The notes under the pieces are model-generated. The model had not been told where the DNA came from. It saw only the letters and a program-made list of their open reading frames with translations, and ran no database searches. This document shows, one piece after another, positions 33,824 through 42,797 of a stretch of 64,000 nt of DNA (its first letter is position 1; each line of letters begins with the position of its first letter). Position numbers and translations under genes: made by a program. Origin of the DNA: Paraburkholderia guartelaensis. GTDB lineage: Bacteria > Pseudomonadota > Gammaproteobacteria > Burkholderiales > Burkholderiaceae. The DNA lies in NCBI RefSeq assembly GCF_004353905.1, contig NZ_SMOD01000011.1:124001-188000 (forward strand), in the 5' to 3' direction.

Positions 33824-35335
33824 TCACTGTACGGGGGCGCTCGGCGCCGATGTGACGTTGCCTTGCGCAGTTGGCTCCGTGCCTGGGAGTGGGGCGCCGC
33901 CTAGGGCTTGGTAGAGCGCTGCGGTGTCGGTTAGCCGATCCGCATGAACGCGCGAGCGGTCGAGCATTGTCTGGAGTGCCTGGCGTTGCGCGTCAATCAG
34001 CGAAAATTCGCTTACGCCGCCCGCGTTGTAGCGCGTTTGTGCGATCGCTGCGTTGGCCTGCGCCTCGCGAGCGGCGTCGTCGCGCGCCTGCAGTTCGGTC
34101 GCATCGTTCTGGAGGGCCTGGAGCGAGTCGGCGACCTGCTGCAGCGCTTGCAGAACTGTCTGACGATAGTCGGCGAAAGCGGCTTCATAGGCGGCCTCAG
34201 ATGCGCGTTTCTTCGCGCGCAATTCGCCGCCATGGAACAGCGGCTGTGTGAGGCCGAGTCCGACGTTCCAGATGTTCAGCCCGCTGATGACGTCTTCGAT
34301 ACGCGTGCGCTCCGACCCGATACTCGCCGAGAGCGAGATCTGCGGATAGAGATTCGCCGTCGCCACGCCCACGTTCGCGCTGGCCTGGTGCAGCAGCGCC
34401 TCGGCGGCGCGGATATCGGGACGCTCGCGGGCCAGCGTGGAAGGCACAGTGAGCGAAACCGTATTGGGCAGATGCAGTGCATCGAGCGAAAGGGCATCGA
34501 GCGGCGCGGCAAACTGCGAAGGCGCGATACCCAGCAGGGTTGCGAGCTGATGCTCCGCGGCCTCGCGCTGCGTTTCGAGCGGCGGCAGCGAGGCGCGCGT
34601 TTGCGCGAGCAGGGTGCGCTGGCTGCGCACGTCGATCTCCGCCACGCCGCCGGCAGCCAGGCGGGCTTGCATGATCGCGAGCTGGCGTGCCTGCGTCTGC
34701 GCGAGTTGCGTGGTGAGGTCGATCTGGCGTTGCAGCGACGCGCGGCGGATGGCGGTGGACACCACGTTGGCGGCCACCGAAAGTCGCGCGGCCTCCATTT
34801 CGTACGCCTGATAATCGACCTGTGCGAGCGTGGACTCCAGCGCGCGACGGTTCGCGCCGAACAGGTCGAATACGTACGAGACGCTGACCGAAGCGTTGTA
34901 AAGCGTGAACGGCGGCGGGTTCGGCACCTGTGTAATGCCGAAAGCGGCGAGATCGACCTTCTGGCGCGTGCCGGAAAGTTTCAGATCGACAGAGGGAAAG
35001 TTCGTCGCGCCTGCCTGCGCGTTGTAGTTTTCGCGTGCTTCTACGAGCTTGGCGCGCGCCGAGTCGAGCGTGGGGCTCGCGCGCAAGGCCTGATCGACGA
35101 GTTCGTTCAACTGCGCACTGCCAAACTGTGTCCACCAATCGTTTGGAGCGTGCTCTGCTGCCGTGAAGGTCTGCGCATCGCCGCCGGGGCCGGTGGCGCT
35201 GGCGGTAGTCGCCAGCACGGGCTCGCGCGTCCAGCCCGTGGCATCGGGCGCGGCGGGCGGGTGGAAATCGGGGCCCACTTTGCAGCCCGCGAGCATGAGC
35301 ACAAGCAGGAAGGCAACGGTGGCGTCGCGCGTCAT
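33824..35335 (-). CDS. Outer membrane efflux lipoprotein (NodT/OprM-type)
   Basis: The 503-residue protein has a lipoprotein signal with lipobox LAGC and Cys18, followed by KVGPDFHPPAAP, the classic start of NodT-type factors. Two outer-membrane efflux repeats follow, with LNELVDQALRASPTLDSARAKL in the first half and HQASANVGVATANLYPQISL in the second. These proteins form trimers with a beta barrel in the outer membrane and a long periplasmic alpha-helical tube. It is the last gene of a leftward operon after a membrane fusion protein, an ABC ATPase and an ABC-2 permease, so it should be the exit duct for that ABC pump. It begins 16 bases after the permease stop. Confidence 0.92.
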   Translation of the reverse strand: MTRDATVAFLLVLMLAGCKVGPDFHPPAAPDATGWTREPVLATTASATGPGGDAQTFTAAEHAPNDWWTQFGSAQLNELVDQALRASPTLDSARAKLVEARENYNAQAGATNFPSVDLKLSGTRQKVDLAAFGITQVPNPPPFTLYNASVSVSYVFDLFGANRRALESTLAQVDYQAYEMEAARLSVAANVVSTAIRRASLQRQIDLTTQLAQTQARQLAIMQARLAAGGVAEIDVRSQRTLLAQTRASLPPLETQREAAEHQLATLLGIAPSQFAAPLDALSLDALHLPNTVSLTVPSTLARERPDIRAAEALLHQASANVGVATANLYPQISLSASIGSERTRIEDVISGLNIWNVGLGLTQPLFHGGELRAKKRASEAAYEAAFADYRQTVLQALQQVADSLQALQNDATELQARDDAAREAQANAAIAQTRYNAGGVSEFSLIDAQRQALQTMLDRSRVHADRLTDTAALYQALGGAPLPGTEPTAQGNVTSAPSAPVQ

Positions 35336-35351
35336 GGTCGTGTGCCTCGCG

Positions 35352-36494
35352 CTAGTCGAGCGTGCGCCGGTAAAAGCGCACGGCGATCGCCATGATCGCG
35401 ACCGTAAACACGGCCAGTGGCCAGACCGCGGGCCACAGGTCGGTCCAGCCGTTGCCCTTGAGCAGGATGCCGCGCACGAGCCGGTTGAAATACGTGAGCG
35501 GCAGCAGGTTGCCGAGCCACTGCGCCCAGCGCGGCATGCCGCCGAACGGGAACATGAAACCGGAGAGCAGCAGGCTTGGCAGGAAATAGAACATCGTCAG
35601 CTGCATGGCCTGCAACTGGTTTTGCGCGAGCGACGACAGCGTGATGCCCACCGTGAGATTCGCGGCGATGAACAGCAGCGCCGAAAGATAGAGCGTGACG
35701 AGACCGCCCGCGAACGGCACGTGAAAGACGTAGCGCGCGGCGAGCACGATGATCGTCGCCTGAATCAGCCCGATCGCCACGTACGGAATGATCTTGCCCG
35801 TCATCACCTCGATGGGCAGCACAGGCGTCGCGAGCAGGTTCTCCATCGTGCCGCGCTCGCGCTCGCGCGTGATGGCGAGGCCCGTCATCATCACCATCGT
35901 CATGGTGAGGATCACGCCCATGAGGCCAGGCACGACGTTGTATTGCGTGATGCCCTCGGGGTTGTAGAGCCGGTGCACCTGCACGTCGAACGCGGCGGGC
36001 GTGCCGTTCAAGTGTGCGAGCGGGCCCGTGAGGTCCTTCGCGGCCACGGGCCCGACAAGCCCGGGCAGCGCCGCGAGCGCGGTGGTGATGGCCGTGGGGT
36101 CGCTTGCGTCGGCTTCGACGAGCAGCGAAGGGCGCTCGCCGCGCAGCAGGCGCCGCGAGAAATCAACAGGAATGCTGAGTACGAACTGCACCGTGCCGCG
36201 CGCGAGCGCACGACGCGCCGAGGCTTCGTCGGGCAGCGTTTCGATCACGTCGAAATAGGCGGAATTACGCATGCCCGCAACGAAGCTGCGCGCGAACACG
36301 CTGTCTTCGCCCACGACGATGGCCGTGGGCAGATGCTTGGGGTCGGTGTTGATCGCATAGCCGAACAGCGTGAGCTGGATGATCGGCAGGCCAACGATCA
36401 TCGCGAACGTGATGCGGTCGCGCTTGAGTTGCAGGAACTCCTTGAGCACGATGCTCCACCAGCGCGCCACGGAAAACGGGAACGACACGCTCAC
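35352..36494 (-). CDS. ABC-2 type efflux permease
   Basis: The 380-residue permease has an N-terminal helix (ITFAMIVGLPIIQLTLFGYA) at about 27-47, a periplasmic domain of some 130 residues, and five more helices, including VVPGLMGVILTMTMVMMTGL and SLLLSGFMFPFGGMPRW. ERERGTMENLLATPV is the conserved ABC-2 cytoplasmic motif, as in YhhJ/YbhS-like exporters. The start is a GTG at 36494 whose TG overlaps the ATPase stop (GTGA), implying translational coupling. An open frame continues upstream to 37271 but is the antisense-like shadow of the ATPase and was not used. Exported substrate unknown; drugs or lipids are typical. Confidence 0.88.
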   Translation of the reverse strand: MSVSFPFSVARWWSIVLKEFLQLKRDRITFAMIVGLPIIQLTLFGYAINTDPKHLPTAIVVGEDSVFARSFVAGMRNSAYFDVIETLPDEASARRALARGTVQFVLSIPVDFSRRLLRGERPSLLVEADASDPTAITTALAALPGLVGPVAAKDLTGPLAHLNGTPAAFDVQVHRLYNPEGITQYNVVPGLMGVILTMTMVMMTGLAITRERERGTMENLLATPVLPIEVMTGKIIPYVAIGLIQATIIVLAARYVFHVPFAGGLVTLYLSALLFIAANLTVGITLSSLAQNQLQAMQLTMFYFLPSLLLSGFMFPFGGMPRWAQWLGNLLPLTYFNRLVRGILLKGNGWTDLWPAVWPLAVFTVAIMAIAVRFYRRTLD

Positions 36495-37444
36495 GACGTG
36501 ACTCCGTAATTGTCCTGAGCATGGCTCATCAGGTAGATGAAGACATCTTCGAGACCGGTGTCGATGCGTTCCGCGCGCAGCGGCTGGCCTTGCACGGCGC
36601 GCTCGACCGCTTTGGCGAGCGCCGCGTGATCGCGTCCGCTCGCGTGCAGCGCGGAGCCGAACACCACCGTCTGGTCGATGCCCGGCGCTTCGCGCAACTG
36701 CGCGGCGAGTGCGCTGAGCCGATCGCCATGAATCGCCCACGTTTCGAGGTTCTGTTCGGCGATGACCTCGGCGGCGGTGCCTTGCGTGAGCAGCTTGCCG
36801 TAGGCGATATAGGCGAGCTTGTGGCAGCGCTCGGCTTCGTCCATGTAATGCGTGCTCACGAGCACCGAAATGCCCCGTGCGGCGAGCCGGTGCAACTCCT
36901 CCCAGAAGTCGCGGCGCGCAGTGGGATCGACGCCCGCAGTCGGTTCGTCGAGCAGCAGCAATTCGGGCTCGTGCAGCATGCAGGCCGCGAGCGCGAGCCG
37001 CTGCTTCCAGCCGCCCGAAAGCGCACCCGTGAGCTGGCTCGCGCGACTTGCAAGCCCGAGCGATTCGAGCGCGCGGTCGACGGCTTCGCGGCGGTTCGCC
37101 ATCTGGTAGATGCGCGCGACGAAGTCGAGGTTCTCGCGGATCGTCAGGTCTTCCCAGTACGAGAAACGCTGCGTCATGTAGCCCACGTGACGCTTGATTT
37201 GCGCGCTCTCGCGCAGGATGTCGTAGCCAAGGCAAGTGCCCGATCCGGAGTCGGGCGTGAGCAGCCCGCACATGAGCCGGATCGACGTGGTTTTGCCGCT
37301 GCCGTTCGGGCCGAGAAAGCCGAAGATCTCGCCGCGCGCCACACGCAGCGTCACGTCGTTCACGACATGCTTGCTACCGAAGTGCTTGTTGAGGTTGCGC
37401 ACGTCGATGGCGTAGTCGCCGGCAGATCGATCAGGTGTGCTCAT
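36491..37444 (-). CDS. ABC-type efflux ATPase
   Basis: The 317-residue ATPase has Walker A GPNGSGKTT at 45-53, signature LSGGWKQR at about 145, Walker B LLLLDEPTAGVD, and the switch His in STHYMDEAERC. The C-terminal 70 residues form the extra domain seen in ABC-2 exporter ATPases of the YhiH/CcmA-like group. The start ATG at 37444 overlaps the stop of the membrane fusion gene (ATGA), and its own stop overlaps the permease start, so the three genes are translationally coupled. Expected role is to energise export by the downstream permease together with the fusion protein and the outer membrane factor. Confidence 0.92.
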   Translation of the reverse strand: MSTPDRSAGDYAIDVRNLNKHFGSKHVVNDVTLRVARGEIFGFLGPNGSGKTTSIRLMCGLLTPDSGSGTCLGYDILRESAQIKRHVGYMTQRFSYWEDLTIRENLDFVARIYQMANRREAVDRALESLGLASRASQLTGALSGGWKQRLALAACMLHEPELLLLDEPTAGVDPTARRDFWEELHRLAARGISVLVSTHYMDEAERCHKLAYIAYGKLLTQGTAAEVIAEQNLETWAIHGDRLSALAAQLREAPGIDQTVVFGSALHASGRDHAALAKAVERAVQGQPLRAERIDTGLEDVFIYLMSHAQDNYGVTS

Positions 37445-38391
37445 TGCAGCGTCACCTCGACCGGCTGGCCCGGATGCAGCTTCACGGCATCTTGTGCGGA
37501 AGGGCGCGCCTCGATCAGGAAAACAAGCTTCGCGCGGTTCTCGTTGCTGTAGATGACAGGCGGCGTATATTCGGCGGCGTTCGAGATCCACGTGATGGTG
37601 GCGGGAACCAGGGCGGCGCAGCCGTCGCAGCGCACGTTGACCTTGCGGCCGGGCGCGAGCGATCCGACTATCGTTTCCGGCACGAAGAAGCGCACCTTCA
37701 CGTTCTGCGGCGGCAACATCTGCACGACGGGGTTGCCCGCCTGCACCCACTCGCCCACACGAAACAGCGTGTCATAGACGAGGCCGCCGCTCGGCACGCT
37801 TACGCGCTTCTGGTCGAGCCGCCACTGGGCTTGCGCGAGCGAGGCGCGCGCCGCTTCGACGTCGGCGGCCTGGGCGGCGATTTGCGCGGTACGTCCCGGC
37901 AGATTCGCCACGCGCACCTGGTTTTGCAGCTCGCGCACCTGGGCAGCCGTGGAGGCGGCCTGCGCGCGCGAGTCGTCGAGCTGCGCCTGCGCAATGCCGC
38001 CTGCGCGAAGCTGCGTTTCGTCGCGCGTGAGCTGGAGCGCGGCCTTGCGCGCGTTCGCTTCGGCCTGCGCGAGTTGCGCCTCGGTCACGCGTACTTCGGG
38101 CGGACGCTTGCCGGTCTGGAGGTCGGCGAGCTGCTGCTGTGAGGCGGTCAGCCGATGCTGCGCCTCGTCGCGCGCGGCCGCTTCCTCGACGGAGTCGAGC
38201 GCGAAGGCGGGCGCATTGGCGGCCACGGTTTGCCCACGCTGCACTTCGAGGTGCGTAAGCGTGCCCGACTGCGACGACGCGAGATAGACGTACTCGCCTT
38301 CTGCATAGCCCTGCCAGCCAGCCGGTCCATGCCGCGAACATGCGGCGAGCACGAGCACCGCGGCGCACATGATGGCAATGCCGCGCTTCAT
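37441..38391 (-). CDS. HlyD-family membrane fusion protein
   Basis: The 316-residue protein has an N-terminal signal with a possible lipobox LAAC and Cys18, a biotinyl-lipoyl-like half (LASSQSGTLTHLEVQRGQTV), a long alpha-helical hairpin of about 110 residues (from EEAAARDEAQHRL to AQWRLDQK), the second lipoyl half (SVPSGGLVYDTLFRVGEWV) and a beta-barrel end. This is the AcrA/YbhG layout. It links the inner-membrane ABC pump to the outer membrane duct in the periplasm. Its ATG overlaps the regulator's stop (ATGA). The Cys18 suggests a lipid-anchored periplasmic protein, though a plain membrane anchor is possible. Confidence 0.9.
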   Translation of the reverse strand: MKRGIAIMCAAVLVLAACSRHGPAGWQGYAEGEYVYLASSQSGTLTHLEVQRGQTVAANAPAFALDSVEEAAARDEAQHRLTASQQQLADLQTGKRPPEVRVTEAQLAQAEANARKAALQLTRDETQLRAGGIAQAQLDDSRAQAASTAAQVRELQNQVRVANLPGRTAQIAAQAADVEAARASLAQAQWRLDQKRVSVPSGGLVYDTLFRVGEWVQAGNPVVQMLPPQNVKVRFFVPETIVGSLAPGRKVNVRCDGCAALVPATITWISNAAEYTPPVIYSNENRAKLVFLIEARPSAQDAVKLHPGQPVEVTLQ

Positions 38392-39125
38392 GACGCGTCC
38401 CCCTTGCGGCTCGTCGTTCGGCCCGTCGCTCGCTGTACTCGCTTGTCCTGAGGCGCGGGCCGCAGGGCGGCGCTCAACAGCGCGCTCACATGCCGATGCA
38501 GCGCCTCGCGCTCGATCTGCGGAAAGCCGGGCGAACTTTGCCAGATCTTCGAGGTGGCAAGCGGCAACATGACGAGCGCGAGAATCGAGATGAAGAGCAG
38601 CGGCGCTTCCAGTTCCGCGTTGACGCTGCCATCGCGCTGCGCCTCGCTGACGCGTGCGGCAAAACGCTGCAACTGCGCGATGGGTAGCCGCTTGAGCATG
38701 CGTTCGCGCAGCAGGCCACCTTCATTGACGATTTCGCGCAGCCAGAGCGGCGGCAGCCAGGGCATGCGCGAGGTGACATCGAAGAGCCGCGCGACCAATT
38801 CCTCTACGAGCGCATGAGGATCTTGCGCGAGATCACCTTCAGCGCTATCCACGCTCTCCCAGACGAAAGCAATTGAGCGTGCGATGCGCTCCTCTACCAC
38901 GGCGTCGAGCAGCTTTTCGCGGTTCGTGAAGTAGTAGTGAACCATGGCGGACGTTACGCCCGCGGCCTCGGCGATCTGCGCCATGGTGGTGGCCGCGATG
39001 CCCTGCTCCCCGAACAGTTGCGTGGCGCTGGCGAGCAGCCGCTCGCGCATGTCGAGTTCGGCGGCGGCGGGGCGCCGGCCGCGCGGGCGGGGCGCAGCAG
39101 CAGCGGTGCGGGTGCGCGTGATCAT
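38388..39125 (-). CDS. TetR-family repressor of the efflux operon
   Basis: The 245-residue regulator has a basic, Ala/Pro-rich N-terminal extension of about 25 residues, then a TetR helix-turn-helix: ATQLFGEQGIAATTMAQIAEAAGVTSAMVHYYFTN, with the typical YYF recognition-helix end. The C-terminal part resembles TetR_C regulators of efflux pumps. It is the first gene of the operon and overlaps the fusion protein gene by 4 bases, so it is made from the same message and should regulate itself. An inverted repeat just upstream is the likely operator. Ligand unknown, probably a substrate of the pump. Confidence 0.9.
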   Translation of the reverse strand: MITRTRTAAAAPRPRGRRPAAAELDMRERLLASATQLFGEQGIAATTMAQIAEAAGVTSAMVHYYFTNREKLLDAVVEERIARSIAFVWESVDSAEGDLAQDPHALVEELVARLFDVTSRMPWLPPLWLREIVNEGGLLRERMLKRLPIAQLQRFAARVSEAQRDGSVNAELEAPLLFISILALVMLPLATSKIWQSSPGFPQIEREALHRHVSALLSAALRPAPQDKRVQRATGRTTSRKGDAS

Positions 39126-39133
39126 CGCTCTAC

Positions 39134-39155
39134 TTTAATTCACGCGTTAGTTAAA
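39134..39155. promoter_or_regulatory. Inverted repeat TTTAATT-N8-AGTTAAA, candidate TetR operator
   Basis: The 22-bp imperfect dyad at 39134-39155 begins 9 bases upstream of the tetR start codon and is AT-rich within a GC-rich genome. Its place and symmetry are those of an autoregulating TetR operator that would control the whole leftward efflux operon. Confidence 0.55.
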
Positions 39156-39288
39156 TTCAAACTACGCACGCGGTGGGTTAACCCTGCGACATTCTTGAGA
39201 GTCGTTTCAGAACTTTCCTATACAAAAATGGTGGCACGTCGTTCAGGCTGTGAGATTCACGCTGAAGGGTCAAACAAATCACTCCGCC

Positions 39289-39903
39289 ATGGAACAAAAA
39301 ATGAAACGCATCGTTGTCATCGACGACCATCCGATCGTGCTGAAGATGCTCGCCAACGTGCTGAATACGGAGTACGAACTGGTGGGAGAGTGCAGCGACG
39401 GCGAAGAGGGCCTTCGCCTCGTACAGGAATTGCATCCCGATCTGGTGATTCTCGACCTCGAGTTGCCGAAGCTCGACGGCCTTTCCGTCATCCGCGGCAT
39501 TCGCGCGAAGCAGCCCGGTGCGCGCATTCTCGTGCTCTCTACGAAACCTGAATTGGTCATGGCCAATCACACGCGCGTCGCGGGCGCGAACGGCTACGTC
39601 AACAAGAATCGCGGTGTGGAGGAACTGTGCGGCGTGGTCAAGACGGTATTGCTCGGCTACGACTGCTTTCCTGCGGGCAGTTGCGGCGGCGGGCGCGACG
39701 TGGCGCTCAACGGGCTGTCGCCTCGCGAAGTCGAAGTCCTGCAGTATCTCGCGCGCGGGATGAGCAACAAGGGCATCGCGGCGCGGCTCGGGCTGTCAGA
39801 TAAAACTGTCAGCACCTATAAGACCCGCGTGCTGGACAAGCTCGGCGTGTCGTCGCTTGCGGCGCTCATCGAGTTTGCTACGTTGAACAAACTGATCGAA
39901 TAG
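39289..39903 (+). CDS. Orphan NarL/FixJ-type response regulator (BvgA/FimZ-like)
   Basis: From ATG 39289 the protein has 204 residues. The receiver domain has the acidic pair D12/D13 in VIDDHP, phospho-acceptor D56 in VILDLELPKLDG, the Thr/Ser-Lys in VLSTK and the conserved Lys106 in GYVNKN. The C-terminal LuxR-type helix-turn-helix reads LSPREVEVLQYLARGMS and LSDKTVSTYKTRVLDKLGV. The order and short linker are like BvgA, FimZ and RcsB. No histidine kinase gene is next to it. ATG 39301 has a slightly better ribosome site (GGAAC) and would only remove four residues. It is divergent from the efflux operon. Confidence 0.92.
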   Translation: MEQKMKRIVVIDDHPIVLKMLANVLNTEYELVGECSDGEEGLRLVQELHPDLVILDLELPKLDGLSVIRGIRAKQPGARILVLSTKPELVMANHTRVAGANGYVNKNRGVEELCGVVKTVLLGYDCFPAGSCGGGRDVALNGLSPREVEVLQYLARGMSNKGIAARLGLSDKTVSTYKTRVLDKLGVSSLAALIEFATLNKLIE

Positions 39904-39922
39904 CGCTACCCAAAGCGCAGTC

Positions 39923-39950
39923 GAAAAAAAAGCCCGACTCGCGTCGGGCT
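39923..39950 (-). terminator. Terminator of the acnA operon (also usable rightward)
   Basis: On the minus strand AGCCCGAC, a 4-base loop and GTCGGGCT are followed by a run of eight T (the AAAAAAAA at 39923-39931). It lies 54 bases after the acnA stop and 20 bases after the response-regulator stop. Confidence 0.88.
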
Positions 39951-40003
39951 CCAAGTGTGACCGCACCCGTTGCCGGGCGCGGCACCTGCAAAAAACTGCG
40001 TAC

Positions 40004-42721
40004 TTACGCCGCGAGCAGCGAGCGCAGCACGAACGGCAGAATACCGCCGTGCTTGTAGTAGTCCACTTCGATCGGCGTGTCGATGCGCAGCAGCACTTGC
40101 ACGCGCTGATCCTTGCCGTCCTTGTGGTGGATCACGAGCGTCAGGTCCTGTTGCGGCTTGAAGTCGTCCGTCAGGCCTTCGATGTCGAACGTTTCTTCGC
40201 CGGTCAGGCCGAGCGACTGAACGCTGTCCGAACCCTTGAACTGCAGCGGCAGAACGCCCATGCCAACGAGGTTCGAGCGGTGGATACGCTCGAAACTGCG
40301 TGCGACCACGGCCTTCACGCCCAGCAGCTGCGTGCCCTTGGCTGCCCAGTCACGCGACGAACCCGTGCCGTACTCTTCGCCTGCGAACACCATGGTCGGC
40401 GTGCCGGCGTCGATGTACTTCATCGCTGCATCATAGATCGAGAGCTGTTCGCCGCTCGGCTGATGGATCGTCAGGCCGCCTTCCACACGCGTGCCGTCGG
40501 CCTTCGCCGGGATCATCAGGTTCTTGATCCGCACGTTCGCGAAGGTGCCGCGCATCATCACGTCGTGATTGCCGCGACGCGAGCCGTAGCTGTTGAAGTC
40601 GGCCTTCTGCACGCCGTTTTCCTTCAGCCACTTGCCAGCGGGCGAGTCTTCCTTGATCGAGCCGGCCGGGCTGATGTGGTCGGTCGTGACCGAATCACCG
40701 AAGATGCCCAGTGCGCGCGCGCCCTTGACTTCGGGCACTTCCGACGACGGCGTCATCGAGAAATCGCTGCCGAAGAACGGCGGCTCGGCGATGTAGGTCG
40801 ACTTCGGCCAGTCGTAGACCTGACCTTCCTCGCCTTCGATCTTGCTCCACAGGTCGCCCTTCTTCGTGAGCTGGCTGTAGTTCTTCTGGAACGCGTCCGG
40901 ATCGAGCGCGAACTTGAGCAGCGCGTTGACTTCGTCGCTCGTCGGCCAGATGTCGCCGAGGTAGATGTCACGGCCGCCCTTGCCCTTGCCCACCGGTTCC
41001 GTCATCAGGTCGCGCGTGATGTTGCCCGCGATCGCGTAAGCGACGACCAGCGGCGGCGAGGCCAGGAAGTTCGCGCGGATGTTCGGGTGGATACGCGCTT
41101 CGAAGTTACGGTTGCCCGAGAGCACCGCAGCCGCGACGACATCGTTCTTGACGATCGATTCGTTCAGTTCGGGCGTCAGGTCGCCGGCGTTGCCGATACA
41201 GGTCGTGCAGCCGTATGCCGCGAGTTCGAAGCCGAGCTTCGAGAGGTACGGCATGAGGCCCGTCTTCGTCAGGTATTCCGTGACGATGCGCGACCCCGGA
41301 GCGAGCGACGTCTTGATGTGCGGCGCGACCGTGAGACCTGCTTCCACGGCCTTCTTCGCGAGCAGACCGGCGGCCAGCAGCACGCTCGGGTTCGACGTGT
41401 TCGTGCACGACGTGATTGCGGCGATCAGCACGTCGCCGTTGTGCAGCTTGACCTTGTCGCCCGCCGCGTATTCGGCGGAGAGGTCGGCGGCCTTCTTGTT
41501 GAAGCCGTTTTCCGCGACCGGCTTCGAGAACAGGTCCGTGAAGGTCGACTTCACGTTGCCGATTTCGATGCGATCTTGCGGGCGCTTCGGACCGGCCAGC
41601 GACGGCGCGACCGTGCCGAGGTCGAGGACGAGCGTCTTCGTGTAGTCGATGTCGCCGGCCTTCGGCACGCCGAAGAGGTCCTGCGCCTTGAAGTAGTTCG
41701 CGAACGCCTCGATTTCGGCTTCCGTGCGGCCCGTGCCCTTGAAGTAGTCGATCGTCTTTTCGTCGACGGGGAAAAAGCCCATCGTCGCGCCGTATTCCGG
41801 CGCCATGTTGCCGATGGTCGCGCGGTCGGGCACGCCGATCGATGCCGTGCCTTCGCCGAAGAACTCGACGAACTTGCCGACGACCTTCTCCTTGCGCAGC
41901 ATTTCGGTGATGGTCAGCACGAGGTCGGTTGCCGTGCAGCCTTCGCGCAGCTTGCCCTTGAGCTCGACGCCCACCACGTCAGGCGTGAGGAAGTACACCG
42001 GCTGGCCGAGCATGCCGGCTTCCGCTTCGATGCCGCCCACGCCCCAGCCCACCACGCCGATGCCGTTGATCATCGTGGTGTGCGAGTCGGTGCCGACGAG
42101 CGTGTCCGGGTAGTAGACGGTATCGCCGCCTTCTGCCTTCTTGTGCACGCCGCGCGCGAGGTATTCCAGGTTCACCTGGTGGACGATGCCGATGCCCGGC
42201 GGCACGACCTTGAACGTGTCGAACGCCTGCATGCCCCACTTCATGAACTGGTAGCGCTCGTTGTTGCGCTGGAATTCCAGTTTCATGTTCAGGTCGAGCG
42301 CGTCCTTCTGGCGGAAGTAGTCGATCTGGACCGAGTGGTCGACGACGAGATCCACCGGCACGAGCGGCTCGATGACCTTCGGGTCCTTGCCGACCTGCTT
42401 GGCCACGCCGCGCATAGCGGCGATGTCGGCGAGCAGCGGCACGCCGGTGAAGTCCTGCAGCACGACGCGGGCGACGACGAACGGGATTTCGTCGACGCGC
42501 GACGCGTTCGGCTTCCAGTTCGCGAGTTGCTCGATGTGCTCTTCCGCGATCTTCTTGCCGTCGTAGTTACGCAGCACAGACTCGAGCACCAGACGAATCG
42601 AGACCGGCAGACGATTGATCTTCACGCCAAGCTGCTTGCCGAGTTGCGGCAGCGAGTAGAACTTGCCTTTGCCGGAACCGCTGTCGAATTCTTTTAGCGT
42701 TTTGTGGAGATTGTGGGCCAT
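40004..42721 (-). CDS. acnA: Aconitate hydratase A
   Basis: The 905-residue enzyme is full-length AcnA/IRP-type aconitase. The [4Fe-4S] ligands are Cys439 in TSCTNTSNPS and Cys505 and Cys508 in YGCTTCIGN. Substrate-site motifs TLVGTDSHTTMINGIGVVGWGVGGIEAEA, SYGSRRGNHDVMMRGTF and GEEYGTGSSRDWAAKG are all present (quoted in part). It interconverts citrate and isocitrate in the TCA cycle and can act on 2-methylcitrate derivatives in propionate use. It is the last gene of the leftward operon behind prpD, 76 bases away with a GGAAAAC site, and is ended by the terminator at 39923. Confidence 0.96.
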   Translation of the reverse strand: MAHNLHKTLKEFDSGSGKGKFYSLPQLGKQLGVKINRLPVSIRLVLESVLRNYDGKKIAEEHIEQLANWKPNASRVDEIPFVVARVVLQDFTGVPLLADIAAMRGVAKQVGKDPKVIEPLVPVDLVVDHSVQIDYFRQKDALDLNMKLEFQRNNERYQFMKWGMQAFDTFKVVPPGIGIVHQVNLEYLARGVHKKAEGGDTVYYPDTLVGTDSHTTMINGIGVVGWGVGGIEAEAGMLGQPVYFLTPDVVGVELKGKLREGCTATDLVLTITEMLRKEKVVGKFVEFFGEGTASIGVPDRATIGNMAPEYGATMGFFPVDEKTIDYFKGTGRTEAEIEAFANYFKAQDLFGVPKAGDIDYTKTLVLDLGTVAPSLAGPKRPQDRIEIGNVKSTFTDLFSKPVAENGFNKKAADLSAEYAAGDKVKLHNGDVLIAAITSCTNTSNPSVLLAAGLLAKKAVEAGLTVAPHIKTSLAPGSRIVTEYLTKTGLMPYLSKLGFELAAYGCTTCIGNAGDLTPELNESIVKNDVVAAAVLSGNRNFEARIHPNIRANFLASPPLVVAYAIAGNITRDLMTEPVGKGKGGRDIYLGDIWPTSDEVNALLKFALDPDAFQKNYSQLTKKGDLWSKIEGEEGQVYDWPKSTYIAEPPFFGSDFSMTPSSEVPEVKGARALGIFGDSVTTDHISPAGSIKEDSPAGKWLKENGVQKADFNSYGSRRGNHDVMMRGTFANVRIKNLMIPAKADGTRVEGGLTIHQPSGEQLSIYDAAMKYIDAGTPTMVFAGEEYGTGSSRDWAAKGTQLLGVKAVVARSFERIHRSNLVGMGVLPLQFKGSDSVQSLGLTGEETFDIEGLTDDFKPQQDLTLVIHHKDGKDQRVQVLLRIDTPIEVDYYKHGGILPFVLRSLLAA

Positions 42722-42797
42722 AGTGTTTTCCTTCGTTTAATCGCGGAAATAACGCTTACTGCTCGTTTGCTGCTGTCACTGATACCTGCCTGATTGC

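Noticed and set aside
36495..37271. In-frame N-terminal extension of the ABC-2 permease
   Set aside because: It lies over the ATPase gene in another frame and is Arg/Ala-rich without similarity; the GTGA overlap gives the natural start.
40049..42697. 882-codon open frame opposite acnA
   Set aside because: Arg/Val/His-rich shadow of a highly conserved enzyme, with no ribosome site or family resemblance.
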